Source of the DNA: an uncultured Sulfitobacter sp.
GTDB lineage: Bacteria > Pseudomonadota > Alphaproteobacteria > Rhodobacterales > Rhodobacteraceae
DNA: 64,000 nt
Assembly (NCBI GenBank): GCA_947502265.1
Contig: CANMZB010000003.1
Location: 1-64,000 of the forward strand
Direction of reading: 5' to 3'
The notes under the pieces were generated by a model, which ran no database searches, had not been told where the DNA came from, and saw nothing but the letters and a program-made list of their open reading frames with translations. Positions within the stretch are counted from its first letter, which is position 1. Each line of letters opens with the position of its first letter. Below are positions 33,474 through 42,187 of this stretch, in pieces. The position numbers and the translations under genes are program-made.

Positions 33474-35438
33474 ATGACGAGCCATCTGACCGCTCTGTTG
33501 CTACTGTGTGCCATGGCGTTGCCCGCTTGGGCAGAGCGTCCGCGCCCGTTGGGTTGGGGAATCGACGCCATGCGCGGTGGCAATTTCGATGCGGCCGAAC
33601 GAATCGCCGCGCGCGATGGCATGGTCGCGCGTGATGTAATCTTGTGGCACCGGCTGCGCGCCGCGCAGGGCAGTTACGCGCAGGTCGTGGATTTTCTCAA
33701 ACGTCGCCCCGACTGGCCCGGCGAGGCATACCTGCGCCGCCGTTCCGAACCCGTGGTGATCGAGCAGGACGACAAAGCCGTCCTTGCCTTTTTCGCGCAG
33801 GCCGATCCGCAAACGCCGATGGGCGTTCTGACCCATGCACAGGCGCTTTTGCGCAAGGAATCAACTGGTCCCGCACAGGCCAATCTGGTGCTGGCATGGC
33901 GCACGATGCCGATGAATATGATCTCACAGACGGCATTTTTAAAAGACCACGCCGCATTGCTCAAACCGCACCACGAGGCGCGGCTCGATGCGATGGTCTG
34001 GCAGCGCGAATATGACACCGCGCGCCAGATGTATGATCTTGTCAGCGCCGAGATGCGCGCGCAGGCCGACTCGCGCATCGCGTTCTACCGGATGAACAGC
34101 AACGCTGTGACTGCATTCGAAGAGCTGCCGCAAGCCTTGCGCGATTCTGGCGGCGTCAATCACGCCCGCTTTGAATGGCGGGTGCGCAAGGGACGCATCG
34201 GCGACGCCAAGGATCTGCTGATCGAAGCCTCCAAAAGCATCAGCGGCCTTGGCAATCCCGCCGCATGGGGCAACCGCCGCCGCGCTCTGGCGCGCGGCGA
34301 AATGCGCTCGGGCGATCCTGCGCGCGCCTATATCATGGCCTCGCAACACGGCCTGACCGAAGGCTCCGATTACGCCGATCTGGAATGGCTTTCGGGCTAT
34401 ATCGCGCTGCGCTTCCTGCGCGATCCGGCGCGCGCGCTTGTGCATTTCCTCAACCACGACCGCATTGTGGAATCCCCCATCAGCCAAGGGCGCGCAGGCT
34501 ATTGGCAAGGCCGCGCATTGGAGGCCGCGGGCGATCAGGCAGGAGCGCAGGACGCCTATACATCGGGCGCCCAATTCCAGACATCCTTTTACGGGCTTCT
34601 TGCGGCGGAACGTGCGGGCATCCCCTTTCCCGACTCCCTCTCTGGCAAGCCTCCCGCACAAGACTGGCGCACCAGCGCGATCACCCGCGCTCCCCTGTTC
34701 GAGGCGGGGCTGTTGCTGCAAGCCTCTGGCGAGATGAGCCTTGCCGAACGCTTCTGGACCCACCTTGCCGAACAGCTGATGCCGGAGGATCTGGCGCTGC
34801 TGGGGCAGGCCGCGATTGATGTGGGCCAGCCCCATATCGCCGTGATGATCGGCAAGCGCGCCGCCCAACGCGGGCTTGAGATCGCCGCCCCCTACTATGC
34901 CCTGCACCCCGCAGGCCAGGCCGATCTGCCCATGGCCCCCGAGATGACCCTTGCCATTGCGCGGCGCGAAAGCGAATTTGACCCCGTCGTGCAATCCGGT
35001 GTCGGCGCGCGCGGCCTGATGCAACTTATGCCTGCCACCGCGCTCGAAGTGGCGCAGGGGCTTGGCATCGCGCCCCAGCACACCACCGACCGGCTGATAG
35101 CCGACCCGGTCTATAACGCGCGGCTCGGGTCGCAATATCTGTCGGAGCTTGCAGGACGCTTTGACGGCAATGTGGCGATGATGGCCGCCGCCTACAACGC
35201 CGGACCCAGCCGCCCGATCCGCTGGATGGCCGATTACGGCGATCCGCGAGAGGGTGACATCGACATCGTTGATTGGGTCGAGATGATCCCGTTTCGCGAA
35301 ACCCAAAACTACGTCATGCGCGTCACCGAAAGCCTGCCAATCTACCGCGCGCGGCTTGGCAAGGTCGCTCTGCCGGTCCCGTTCTTCGAAGAGTTAACCG
35401 GTTCGACCCTGCTGGCGTTCGCGCCAAAAGGTAAATAG
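33474..35438 (+). CDS. Soluble-type lytic murein transglycosylase (Slt70-like)
   Basis: 654 residues. The signal peptide MTSHLTALLLLCAMALPAWA is cleaved before ERPRP. A long alpha-superhelical region (about 30-470) is followed by a C-type lysozyme-like SLT domain: catalytic Glu499 in IARRESEFDP, then SGVGARGLMQLMPATALEVA, LGSQYLSELAGRFDGNV and AAYNAGPSRPIRW. It cleaves peptidoglycan in the periplasm and forms anhydromuropeptides. ATG at 33474 is preferred because AGGA lies 10 bases upstream; 33465 is the alternative. The last 45 bases overlap the 3' end of the convergent transporter gene. Confidence 0.92.
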   Translation: MTSHLTALLLLCAMALPAWAERPRPLGWGIDAMRGGNFDAAERIAARDGMVARDVILWHRLRAAQGSYAQVVDFLKRRPDWPGEAYLRRRSEPVVIEQDDKAVLAFFAQADPQTPMGVLTHAQALLRKESTGPAQANLVLAWRTMPMNMISQTAFLKDHAALLKPHHEARLDAMVWQREYDTARQMYDLVSAEMRAQADSRIAFYRMNSNAVTAFEELPQALRDSGGVNHARFEWRVRKGRIGDAKDLLIEASKSISGLGNPAAWGNRRRALARGEMRSGDPARAYIMASQHGLTEGSDYADLEWLSGYIALRFLRDPARALVHFLNHDRIVESPISQGRAGYWQGRALEAAGDQAGAQDAYTSGAQFQTSFYGLLAAERAGIPFPDSLSGKPPAQDWRTSAITRAPLFEAGLLLQASGEMSLAERFWTHLAEQLMPEDLALLGQAAIDVGQPHIAVMIGKRAAQRGLEIAAPYYALHPAGQADLPMAPEMTLAIARRESEFDPVVQSGVGARGLMQLMPATALEVAQGLGIAPQHTTDRLIADPVYNARLGSQYLSELAGRFDGNVAMMAAAYNAGPSRPIRWMADYGDPREGDIDIVDWVEMIPFRETQNYVMRVTESLPIYRARLGKVALPVPFFEELTGSTLLAFAPKGK

Positions 35439-36272
35439 CCCCGCCGCCACGATGATCACAGCACCAATGGCGACATTGGTGCTGACTGTCTCGCCAAAAA
35501 CGCTGATGCCGATGACCGCTGCGAACACCAGTTGCAGATAGGCAAAGGGCTGCACCGCGCTGGCCTCGGCCACCTCGTAACAGCGGATTAACAGCCAGTG
35601 ACCGGTCACGCCGGTAAAGCACAGGCAAATCATCCACACCCAATCAACGCCTGTCATCGGTTCCCAGAACCATACACCCGTCATCGTCGTCGCGATGGCC
35701 CCTACAACTCCGGTCCAGAAAAAGCTGGTCGCGGTTGTATCGCGCCGCCCCGCATAGCGGGTAAGCAAACCGTAAACTGCAAACATCCCCGCCGCGAGCA
35801 GCGGAATCAGCGCGCGCACGTCAAAGACCGCAGCGCCCGGCTGCAGAATGATCAGCACGCCAATGAACCCCACGCCAATCGCCGCCCAGCGTCGCCAGCC
35901 GACATGCTCTCCCAACACCGGGCCTGACAGGGCCGCCACCAACAGCGGATAGCAGGTAAAAACCGCATGGCTTTCGACCAGCCCCAACAGGGTAAACGAC
36001 GCAACCATCACGCAAATCTCAAGCGCTAACAAAAGCCCGCGCAGGATCTGTACCACCGGTTGTGTTGTGCGGGCCGCCGCGCGCACGCCCCCCGCCCGCC
36101 GCCGCGCGATGGCAATGACAAACGCCGCAAAGAACCAATAGCGGATCATCACGATCATCAGCACGTTATATTCCGCCGCCAGATGCCGCGAAATGCCGTC
36201 CTGCACCGCGAACACCAACGTCGTCGCGATCATCAAGGTGATCCCGAGGGGGATGTTATTGCTTTGCGTCAT
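35394..36272 (-). CDS. DMT/EamA family transporter
   Basis: 292 residues with about ten membrane segments in two EamA repeats; the first begins GITLMIATTLVFAVQDGISR and the second PLLAAGMFAVYGLLTRYAGR. SAVQPFAYLQLVFAAVIGIS and GETVSTNVAIGAVIIVAAGL close the second repeat. Such exporters move metabolites or amino acids; the substrate is not predictable. Its ATG overlaps the mnmD stop (ATGA), so it is coupled to mnmD, and its 3' end overlaps the lytic transglycosylase gene by 45 bp. Confidence 0.9.
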   Translation of the reverse strand: MTQSNNIPLGITLMIATTLVFAVQDGISRHLAAEYNVLMIVMIRYWFFAAFVIAIARRRAGGVRAAARTTQPVVQILRGLLLALEICVMVASFTLLGLVESHAVFTCYPLLVAALSGPVLGEHVGWRRWAAIGVGFIGVLIILQPGAAVFDVRALIPLLAAGMFAVYGLLTRYAGRRDTTATSFFWTGVVGAIATTMTGVWFWEPMTGVDWVWMICLCFTGVTGHWLLIRCYEVAEASAVQPFAYLQLVFAAVIGISVFGETVSTNVAIGAVIIVAAGLFTFWRERQQGRTG

Positions 36273-36931
36273 GGCTTTACCGCCTGCGTCATGTGCCTTT
36301 TGCGGCCATACCCCTGCGTGCGGTTCACGACAAACCCCGCCGCCTCCAACCCGCGCCGCACGAAACCGGCGGCGGTATAAGTCGCCGCTGTGCCGCCCTG
36401 CGCGGTGTGGCCTGCAACCTGCGCCATCAGGTCAGGCGTCCACAATTCAGGGTTCCTGGCGGGCGAAAACCCGTCAAGGAACCACGCATCGGCGCGCCCG
36501 TTCCACAGAGGCAATGTTTCACGTGCATCACCCAAGATCACCCGCAGCTCGAAATCTGCACCCGTCAGATGTGTTGGAAACGCGTCCGTCCCGCTCAACA
36601 CGTCGACCGGCAGCCCTTCGAACACGGCAAGTGCTGTGCGCAGGTCGGCCATCGCCATCGGAAACGCCTCGAAGCTGGTGAATATCATGCGCCCCGCGCA
36701 CCCGGCCTCGCGAAACGCCTGCAACGTCACAAGAAAGTTCAGCCCCGTGCCAAAGCCCAATTCGGCAACGTGAAACCCGTCGCGCAACCGCGCAGGCAGG
36801 TCATTGCCCGCCAGAAAGACATGCCGCGTCTCGGCCATGCCGTTGTCCACGCTAAAATATGGATCATCGAACTGCGTCGAGACGGGAACGCCCCCCTCGC
36901 GCCATTCAATCACTGCCGTCTGGTCCTGCAC
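36269..36931 (-). CDS. mnmD: tRNA 5-methylaminomethyl-2-thiouridine methyltransferase (MnmD)
   Basis: 220 residues. A SAM-dependent Rossmann fold with FHVAELGFGTGLNFLVTLQ (motif I), ILGDARETLPLWNGRADAWF and LDGFSPARNPELWTPDLM, the signature of the MnmC methyltransferase half (DUF752). It methylates nm5s2U34 to mnm5s2U34 in tRNA. The GTG start at 36931 leads into DQTAVIEWREGGVPVSTQFD; an ATG-started longer frame reads antisense of the divergent gene and was rejected. In E. coli this domain is fused to the FAD oxidase; here the oxidase half is a separate divergent gene. Confidence 0.88.
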   Translation of the reverse strand: MQDQTAVIEWREGGVPVSTQFDDPYFSVDNGMAETRHVFLAGNDLPARLRDGFHVAELGFGTGLNFLVTLQAFREAGCAGRMIFTSFEAFPMAMADLRTALAVFEGLPVDVLSGTDAFPTHLTGADFELRVILGDARETLPLWNGRADAWFLDGFSPARNPELWTPDLMAQVAGHTAQGGTAATYTAAGFVRRGLEAAGFVVNRTQGYGRKRHMTQAVKP

Positions 36932-36992
36932 GCTCTTGCCCTGTAACAGTCTCAACTGGCGCGACACTGCGCCCAAACAGGGCAGGCTTGCA

Positions 36993-38030
36993 ATGACCGA
37001 TATCACGATTCGCGGCGCGGGGATTTTTGGTTTGTCGATCGCATGGGTCTGCGTGCAGCGCGGCGCGCGTGTGCGGCTGGTTGATCCATACGGCGCGGGT
37101 GCGGGCAGCAGCGGCGGCCTTGTCGGCGCGCTTGCCCCGCATGTGCCGGACAACTGGAACCCGAAAAAGGCGTTCCAACTCGACAGCCTGTTGATGGCAG
37201 AACGATTTTGGCAACAGGTAACCGCGGCGGGCGGCCAAGACGCGGGGTACGCCCGCACCGGACGATTGCAGGCCATACCCGACGATACCGCCCTTGCCCT
37301 TGCCCGCAACCGCATAGCGACGGCGCGCGACCTGTGGCAGGACAATGCCGTGTGGGACATCATCGCGGCGCAAAACACCCCGTGGGAGCCGCACTCCCCA
37401 ACCGGCTGGCTGATCCGCGACACGCTCAGCGCGCACATGCACCCGCGCCGCGCCTGCAACGCATTGGTCGCCGCCCTCGCCGCAAAGGGCGTGCAGATCG
37501 AGACCGACGCGCAAGACAGCGCGCCGGTCCTCTGGGCCACCGGCGTGGCCGGGCTTGTGACGCTCGGCGCGGGGCCGGGGCGAACCCGCCCAGCAGGAAG
37601 CGGCGTCAAAGGACAGGCCGCGTTGCTTGATTACAACGCCGCCAGCCTGCCGCAGCTTTTTGCAAGCGGTGTGCATGTCATTCCGCATCTGGATGGCACC
37701 ACGGCCATCGGCTCGACCTCGGAACGGGACTACGACAACCCGACAACCACCGATGCACAACTGGACGCCGTGATAAAAGCCGCCCGCGCCGTCGTCCCTG
37801 CCCTTAAGACCGCCAAGGTCATCGAGCGCTGGGCAGGCGTGCGCCCCCGCGCCCGTTCGCGCGCGCCGATGCTGGGGCCGTGGCCCGACAGACCCGGCCA
37901 CTTCATCGCCAACGGCGGTTTCAAGATCGGCTTTGGCATGGCCCCCAAAGTGGCACAGGTGATGGCCGATCTGGTGTTGGAGGGACACGACCACATTCCC
38001 GACGGCTTTCGCGTCGAAAGCAACCTGTAA
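36993..38030 (+). CDS. FAD-dependent oxidoreductase, MnmC C-terminal-like
   Basis: 345 residues, DAO/ThiO fold. The FAD-binding start is ITIRGAGIFGLSIAWVCVQR, followed by DPYGAGAGSSGGLVGALAPH, resembling the FAD half of MnmC. The C-terminal end has GVRPRARSRAPMLGPW and NGGFKIGFGMAPKVAQVMAD. In MnmC this half removes the carboxymethyl group from cmnm5s2U34. Position next to mnmD and the SGG-ALAPH segment support this role; a glycine/D-amino-acid oxidase of another kind is the alternative. 61 bp separate the two divergent starts. Confidence 0.8.
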   Translation: MTDITIRGAGIFGLSIAWVCVQRGARVRLVDPYGAGAGSSGGLVGALAPHVPDNWNPKKAFQLDSLLMAERFWQQVTAAGGQDAGYARTGRLQAIPDDTALALARNRIATARDLWQDNAVWDIIAAQNTPWEPHSPTGWLIRDTLSAHMHPRRACNALVAALAAKGVQIETDAQDSAPVLWATGVAGLVTLGAGPGRTRPAGSGVKGQAALLDYNAASLPQLFASGVHVIPHLDGTTAIGSTSERDYDNPTTTDAQLDAVIKAARAVVPALKTAKVIERWAGVRPRARSRAPMLGPWPDRPGHFIANGGFKIGFGMAPKVAQVMADLVLEGHDHIPDGFRVESNL

Positions 38031-38072
38031 GGGCCGTCAGAAATGCCGCGCAACCGGAAACGTCACGCAGAT

Positions 38073-38615
38073 CTACCGCGTGATGTCGTTGCGCAGCATT
38101 TCCATCAGATGCGTCAGTTCCTTGATATACAGCGCGCCTTTAAGGCGACCGTCCTCGTCAAATGCCTCATGGCTGGCCGCCACATGGATTTGCGGACCGG
38201 TCAGCAGACGGGGACGAAACGCCGTGAGAAACCCGCGCAGGACCACTTGCGCCCGCTCACCACCCGCGCGCCCTCCGGCGGCAGACATCACCGCCACCGG
38301 TTTATGCTCCCACGGGTTGCCCTCCACGCGGCTGATCCAGTCCAGCGCGTTCTTCAACACCCCTGAGGGACCGCTGTTATACTCGGTTGTCGAGATCAGC
38401 ACCGCGTCCGCTTCCGCAATCTGCTGCTCTGCGGCTTTCACAATGGCGGGGATGCCCGTCGCCACCTCGTCGTCCCCGTTGTAGAGCGGGAAATTGATGT
38501 CCAGCTGGCTAAATTCGGCATCGCCGAACAGGCGCGCTGCCTCGGCCAGCAACAGGCTGTTGTGGCTCGCTTTGCGCAGCGATCCTGAAAGTCCGACAAG
38601 TTTTGGCATGGCCAT
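38073..38615 (-). CDS. NADPH-dependent FMN reductase family protein
   Basis: 180 residues. Phosphate loop GLSGSLRKASHNSLLLAEAA, LISTTEYNSGPSGVLKNALD and SAAGGRAGGERAQVVLRGFL. Same family as the enzyme at 6942-7505 but only distantly alike. Likely a cytoplasmic flavin or quinone reductase. ATG at 38615 has GAGGAA eight bases upstream. Convergent with the oxidase gene (42 bp apart) and upstream of nothing obvious, so probably a single-gene unit. Confidence 0.88.
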   Translation of the reverse strand: MAMPKLVGLSGSLRKASHNSLLLAEAARLFGDAEFSQLDINFPLYNGDDEVATGIPAIVKAAEQQIAEADAVLISTTEYNSGPSGVLKNALDWISRVEGNPWEHKPVAVMSAAGGRAGGERAQVVLRGFLTAFRPRLLTGPQIHVAASHEAFDEDGRLKGALYIKELTHLMEMLRNDITR

Positions 38616-38722
38616 GGGCGCGTTCCTCGGGTGATTTGCGTTTCGTCTAAATTGTAGTGTTTGCGTCGGGTCTCAAGGCCCATCCCCGAACAGGCTTTGT
38701 GCGCAGATGCAGGAAACAGATG

Positions 38723-38759
38723 CAAAAAAGGCCCCGCCGCATTTACGCGCCGGAGCCTT
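38723..38759 (-). terminator. Rho-independent terminator of the OmpA-like gene
   Basis: On the minus strand AGGCTCCGGCGC pairs with GCGGCGGGGCCT around a TAAAT-containing loop, followed by TTTTT. It begins about 20 bp after the stop at 38780. Confidence 0.7.
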
Positions 38760-38779
38760 CGACTATGTCCGCAAAAGGA

Positions 38780-39454
38780 TCAGGCCGCGTTGGGCAGGAT
38801 CACAATTTCCACACGGCGGTTTTGCTGCTTGCCCTGCGGTGTCAGGTTGCTCGCCACCGGCTGGCTTTCGCCGCGCCCGAACGACTGGATACGGCTGCCG
38901 GGCACGCCATTGCCCGTCAGGATGTTCGCCACCGCACGCGCGCGGCTTTCGGACAGCTGCTGGTTATAGGCTGCCTCGCCGTCGCTGTCGGTGTGACCGA
39001 TGATTTGCAGCGTCGAGTTCTGATAGACTTGAACGTTTTGCGCCAACGCTTGCAGATCGCCCTGAATGTTCGAATTCACGGTTGCGCTGTCGGTGGCAAA
39101 CGTGATGTCCTGGGGAAGCGTCACGATCAGGCGGTCACCGGTGTTGGTAATCACCACCCGCGCGTCCATCGCACGGCGCAGTTCGGCTTCCTGACGGTCC
39201 AGCGAATAACCGACACCCGCGCCTAGCGCACCGCCGATCAGCGCGCCTTTCAAAGCGCCCTTGTCCCGGTTGCCATCGCCACGCGACAACGCGCCAACCA
39301 AAGCACCCGCACCCGCGCCGATCAGCGCGCTGTTCTTGGTTTTCTGGTTCGGATCGCCCGGCTGTGCCAGAATGGAGCCACCCGGATTGGTACATGCGCC
39401 AAGCGCCACAATGCCTGCCACCGCGGCGATCAACGGAAATTTAACAAAAGTCAT
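38780..39454 (-). CDS. OmpA family lipoprotein (Pal-like, with glycine zipper)
   Basis: 224 residues. Signal MTFVKFPLIAAVAGIVALGA with lipobox LGAC (Cys21). A glycine-zipper segment at about 45-85 (LIGAGAGALVGALSRG, ALIGGALGAGVGYSLD) is followed by the OmpA peptidoglycan-binding domain: IIGHTDSDGEAAYNQQLSES, RARAVANILTGNGVP and FGRGESQPVASN, with the Asp and Arg that hold diaminopimelate. Anchors the outer membrane to the cell wall. Resembles YiaD of E. coli. Own terminator downstream. Confidence 0.92.
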   Translation of the reverse strand: MTFVKFPLIAAVAGIVALGACTNPGGSILAQPGDPNQKTKNSALIGAGAGALVGALSRGDGNRDKGALKGALIGGALGAGVGYSLDRQEAELRRAMDARVVITNTGDRLIVTLPQDITFATDSATVNSNIQGDLQALAQNVQVYQNSTLQIIGHTDSDGEAAYNQQLSESRARAVANILTGNGVPGSRIQSFGRGESQPVASNLTPQGKQQNRRVEIVILPNAA

Positions 39455-39578
39455 AGTGTTACTGCCTTACTGTTTCGGCTCCGTTCGGGCGAAGCATCTT
39501 TTCGGTGAACGCAGTATAAACCCTGTCAGGTCCGTGCGAAATGCCACTGGCGAACAAATCGGCAATATCCCGCCCATC

Positions 39579-40445
39579 TTAAACACTATCGGCGCGCGCG
39601 CCCTCATACGCCAGCATCGCGCGCTTAAGCGGCAGCCCCCAGCGATAGCCGCCCAATTCCCCTGTCGCGCGCAAAACCCGGTGACACGGGATCAGATAAC
39701 CGATGGGATTGTGCCCCACCGCCGTCCCCACAGCGCGCACCGCACGTGGATTGCCCACCGCCTGCGCGATCTCGCCATAGGTCGTTACATGCCCCTCCGA
39801 CAGACGCAAAAGCGCCTCCCACACCTTGATCTGGAACGGCGCGCCGATCAACGCCAGCGGCGCTGTCTCACCCGCATCACCAAGGCCAAAGGCGGCATCG
39901 ACCCACACCCGCAAACGCGCGCCATCCTCGCGGTAGGTCGCCGCAGGCCAGCGGCTGCGCAGATCGGCCATCGCCGCGTCCTCGCCCATCTCGGCCGCGA
40001 ACGCCAGTCCGCACATCCCCTTGTCCGTCCCCATCACCAACGCCCGCCCGAACGGCGTGTCGAACCAGCCCCAATCAATCTCAAGCCCCGCGCCGCCCTT
40101 GGCAAAATCGCCGGGGCTCATCGCCTCCCAGCGCACGAACAGATCATGCAGCCGCCCCGTGCCGGACAGACCAACGGCGTGGCTCGCCTCCAACGTGGTA
40201 AACCGCTCGCGGAGCAGGGATTTCGCGTGACCCAACGCCAGATATTGCTGATACCGCTTGGGCGACACGCCAACCCACGCCGAAAACACCCGCTGGAAAT
40301 GCGCGGCACTCATGCCCATTTCAGCGGCCAGCGCCTCAAGCGTCAGGGGCGCATCCGCCGCGTCAATCAGCGTAATCGCGCGGCGCATCACACCATAATG
40401 ATAGTGCGCCTGCATGGTGTCGGGGGGAAGGGATGCTTTGTTCAT
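39579..40445 (-). CDS. Ada-like protein: AraC helix-turn-helix plus O6-methylguanine-DNA methyltransferase
   Basis: 288 residues. An AraC-type DNA-binding region at about 25-110 (LTLEALAAEMGMSAAHFQRV, SPKRYQQYLALGHAKSLLRE) is fused to a methyltransferase domain with FQIKVWEALLRLSEGHVTTY and the active site IPCHRV at about 253-258. The Cys accepts methyl groups from O6-methylguanine. The N-terminal zinc domain of E. coli Ada, which repairs phosphotriesters and switches on transcription, is absent. It may still sense damage through the C-terminal domain or act only in repair. Confidence 0.9.
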   Translation of the reverse strand: MNKASLPPDTMQAHYHYGVMRRAITLIDAADAPLTLEALAAEMGMSAAHFQRVFSAWVGVSPKRYQQYLALGHAKSLLRERFTTLEASHAVGLSGTGRLHDLFVRWEAMSPGDFAKGGAGLEIDWGWFDTPFGRALVMGTDKGMCGLAFAAEMGEDAAMADLRSRWPAATYREDGARLRVWVDAAFGLGDAGETAPLALIGAPFQIKVWEALLRLSEGHVTTYGEIAQAVGNPRAVRAVGTAVGHNPIGYLIPCHRVLRATGELGGYRWGLPLKRAMLAYEGARADSV

Positions 40446-40547
40446 GCTTCTACTTTACGCATCGCATCCGTCCCGTGCGACCCGAATCCTGCGCAAACCA
40501 ATGGCCGCGCGCTTGCTCCCTGACCCAAATCCGCGCATACCACCGCC

Positions 40548-41201
40548 ATGGAAAAGCCAAGCAAACAACGCGACTATCACACCATCCGCGCCATGATGGA
40601 ACGCTTCCGCGATGCGGAACCCGAACCCAAGGGCGAACTGGAACATGTGAACGTCTATACGCTGGTTGTGGCGGTGGCCCTGTCGGCACAGGCCACCGAT
40701 GCCGGCGTGAACAAGGCGACCCGTGCACTGTTCAAAATCGCGGACACACCGCAGAAAATGCTGGACCTCGGCCTCGACGGGGTGACCGACCATATCAAGT
40801 CGATCGGCCTGTTCCGCCAAAAAGCCAAGAACGTGATCAAGCTCAGCCAGATCCTTGTGGACGACTATAACGGACAAGTCCCCAATTCACGCGCCGCCCT
40901 GCAAAGCCTGCCGGGCGTGGGCCGCAAAACCGCGAATGTCGTGCTTAACATGTGGTGGCACATGCCCGCCCAAGCAGTCGATACGCATATCTTTCGCGTC
41001 GGCAACCGCACCGGCATCGCACCGGGAAAAACGGTCGATATCGTCGAACGCGCGCTCGAAGACCACATTCCCGCCGATTTCCAGCACCACGCGCATCACT
41101 GGCTGATCCTGCATGGCCGCTACCACTGCAAGGCGCGTAAACCCCAGTGCAGAACCTGCATCATCAAAGATCTCTGCCCCTACGAGGATAAAACCGAATG
41201 A
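40548..41201 (+). CDS. nth: Endonuclease III
   Basis: 217 residues. Helix-hairpin-helix LPGVGRKTANVVL with catalytic Lys127, AVDTHIFRVGNRTGIA with Asp145, and the iron-sulfur loop Cys194, Cys201, Cys204 and Cys210 (C-x6-C-x2-C-x5-C). DNA glycosylase/AP lyase that removes oxidised pyrimidines. Start ATG at 40548. Its stop overlaps the adenosine kinase start (ATGA), and it lies divergent from the Ada-like repair gene about 100 bp away. Confidence 0.96.
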   Translation: MEKPSKQRDYHTIRAMMERFRDAEPEPKGELEHVNVYTLVVAVALSAQATDAGVNKATRALFKIADTPQKMLDLGLDGVTDHIKSIGLFRQKAKNVIKLSQILVDDYNGQVPNSRAALQSLPGVGRKTANVVLNMWWHMPAQAVDTHIFRVGNRTGIAPGKTVDIVERALEDHIPADFQHHAHHWLILHGRYHCKARKPQCRTCIIKDLCPYEDKTE

Positions 41202-42187
41202 AGACCTACGATATTGTCGGGATCGGCAACGCCGTTGTCGATGTGATCACCCACGCCGATGATGAATTTCTTGATAACATGGGCATCGAAAAAGGCATCA
41301 TGCAGCTGGTCGATCAGGACCGCGCCCTGTCGCTGTACGGTGCGATGTCGGACCGTGTGCAAACACCCGGCGGGGCCGTGGCCAACACCATCGCGGGTGC
41401 TGGTGCGCTCGGCCTCCAGGCCGCGTTCATCGGGCGGGTCCACGACGATGCGCTTGGCACGTTTTATGCTGGTGCGATGACGGATAACGGCATTGATTTC
41501 GTAAACCCGCCGGTTGCAGGCGGTGAAACCCCCACCTCGCGCAGCATGATCTTTGTGACACCTGATGGTGAACGCTCGATGAACACCTATCTGGGGATCT
41601 CCACCGGCCTGTCCTCGGTGGATGTTCCCGCAGATGTGGCGGGCAACGCAAAACTGATGTTCCTTGAGGGGTATCTTTTCGACGAGACCGCAGGCAAAAC
41701 CGCCTTTCGCGAAGCGGCCCGCGCGGCCAAAGCAGGCGGCGGCAAGGCAGGGATCACCATTTCCGACCCCTTTTGCGTCGAGCGCCACCGCGCCGATTTC
41801 CTGCACATGATCGAACATGACCTTGATTTCGTCATCGGCAACGCGGCCGAAATCAAATCCCTGTTCCAGACCGACGACCTCGAAGAGGCGATGGCGCGCA
41901 CCGCCGCGATCTGTGACACGATGGTCTGCACCCGCAGCGGCGATGGCGTAACCCTGATCAAAGCGGGCAACCGCGTCGATGTCGGCGTCACCCGCGTCAA
42001 ACCCGTCGATGCCACCGGCGCGGGCGATCAATTTGCCGCCGGATTCCTGTTCGGCATGGCCACGGGCAAACCGCTCGAAATCTGTGGGCGTATGGGCAAT
42101 CTATGCGCCGCCGAAGTCATCAGCCACATCGGCCCGCGCCCCGAAAAAAATATGCTGGACGTATTCAAACAAGAGGGGCTGCTCTGA
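41198..42187 (+). CDS. Adenosine kinase (PfkB family)
   Basis: 329 residues. YDIVGIGNAVVDVITHADDE opens the ribokinase fold, PGGAVANTIAGAGALGLQAA binds the nucleoside, and the PfkB signature DATGAGDQFAAGFLFGMATG (about 267-286) contains the catalytic Asp and anion hole. It phosphorylates adenosine to AMP; inosine-guanosine or sugar kinases are alternatives within the family. It overlaps nth upstream by four bases and the GNAT gene downstream by one base (TGATG). Confidence 0.88.
   Translation: MKTYDIVGIGNAVVDVITHADDEFLDNMGIEKGIMQLVDQDRALSLYGAMSDRVQTPGGAVANTIAGAGALGLQAAFIGRVHDDALGTFYAGAMTDNGIDFVNPPVAGGETPTSRSMIFVTPDGERSMNTYLGISTGLSSVDVPADVAGNAKLMFLEGYLFDETAGKTAFREAARAAKAGGGKAGITISDPFCVERHRADFLHMIEHDLDFVIGNAAEIKSLFQTDDLEEAMARTAAICDTMVCTRSGDGVTLIKAGNRVDVGVTRVKPVDATGAGDQFAAGFLFGMATGKPLEICGRMGNLCAAEVISHIGPRPEKNMLDVFKQEGLL

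Noticed and set aside
36932..37609. N-terminal extension of mnmD in the same frame
   Set aside because: It reads antisense to the FAD oxidase gene; the GTG at 36931 gives the normal family start.
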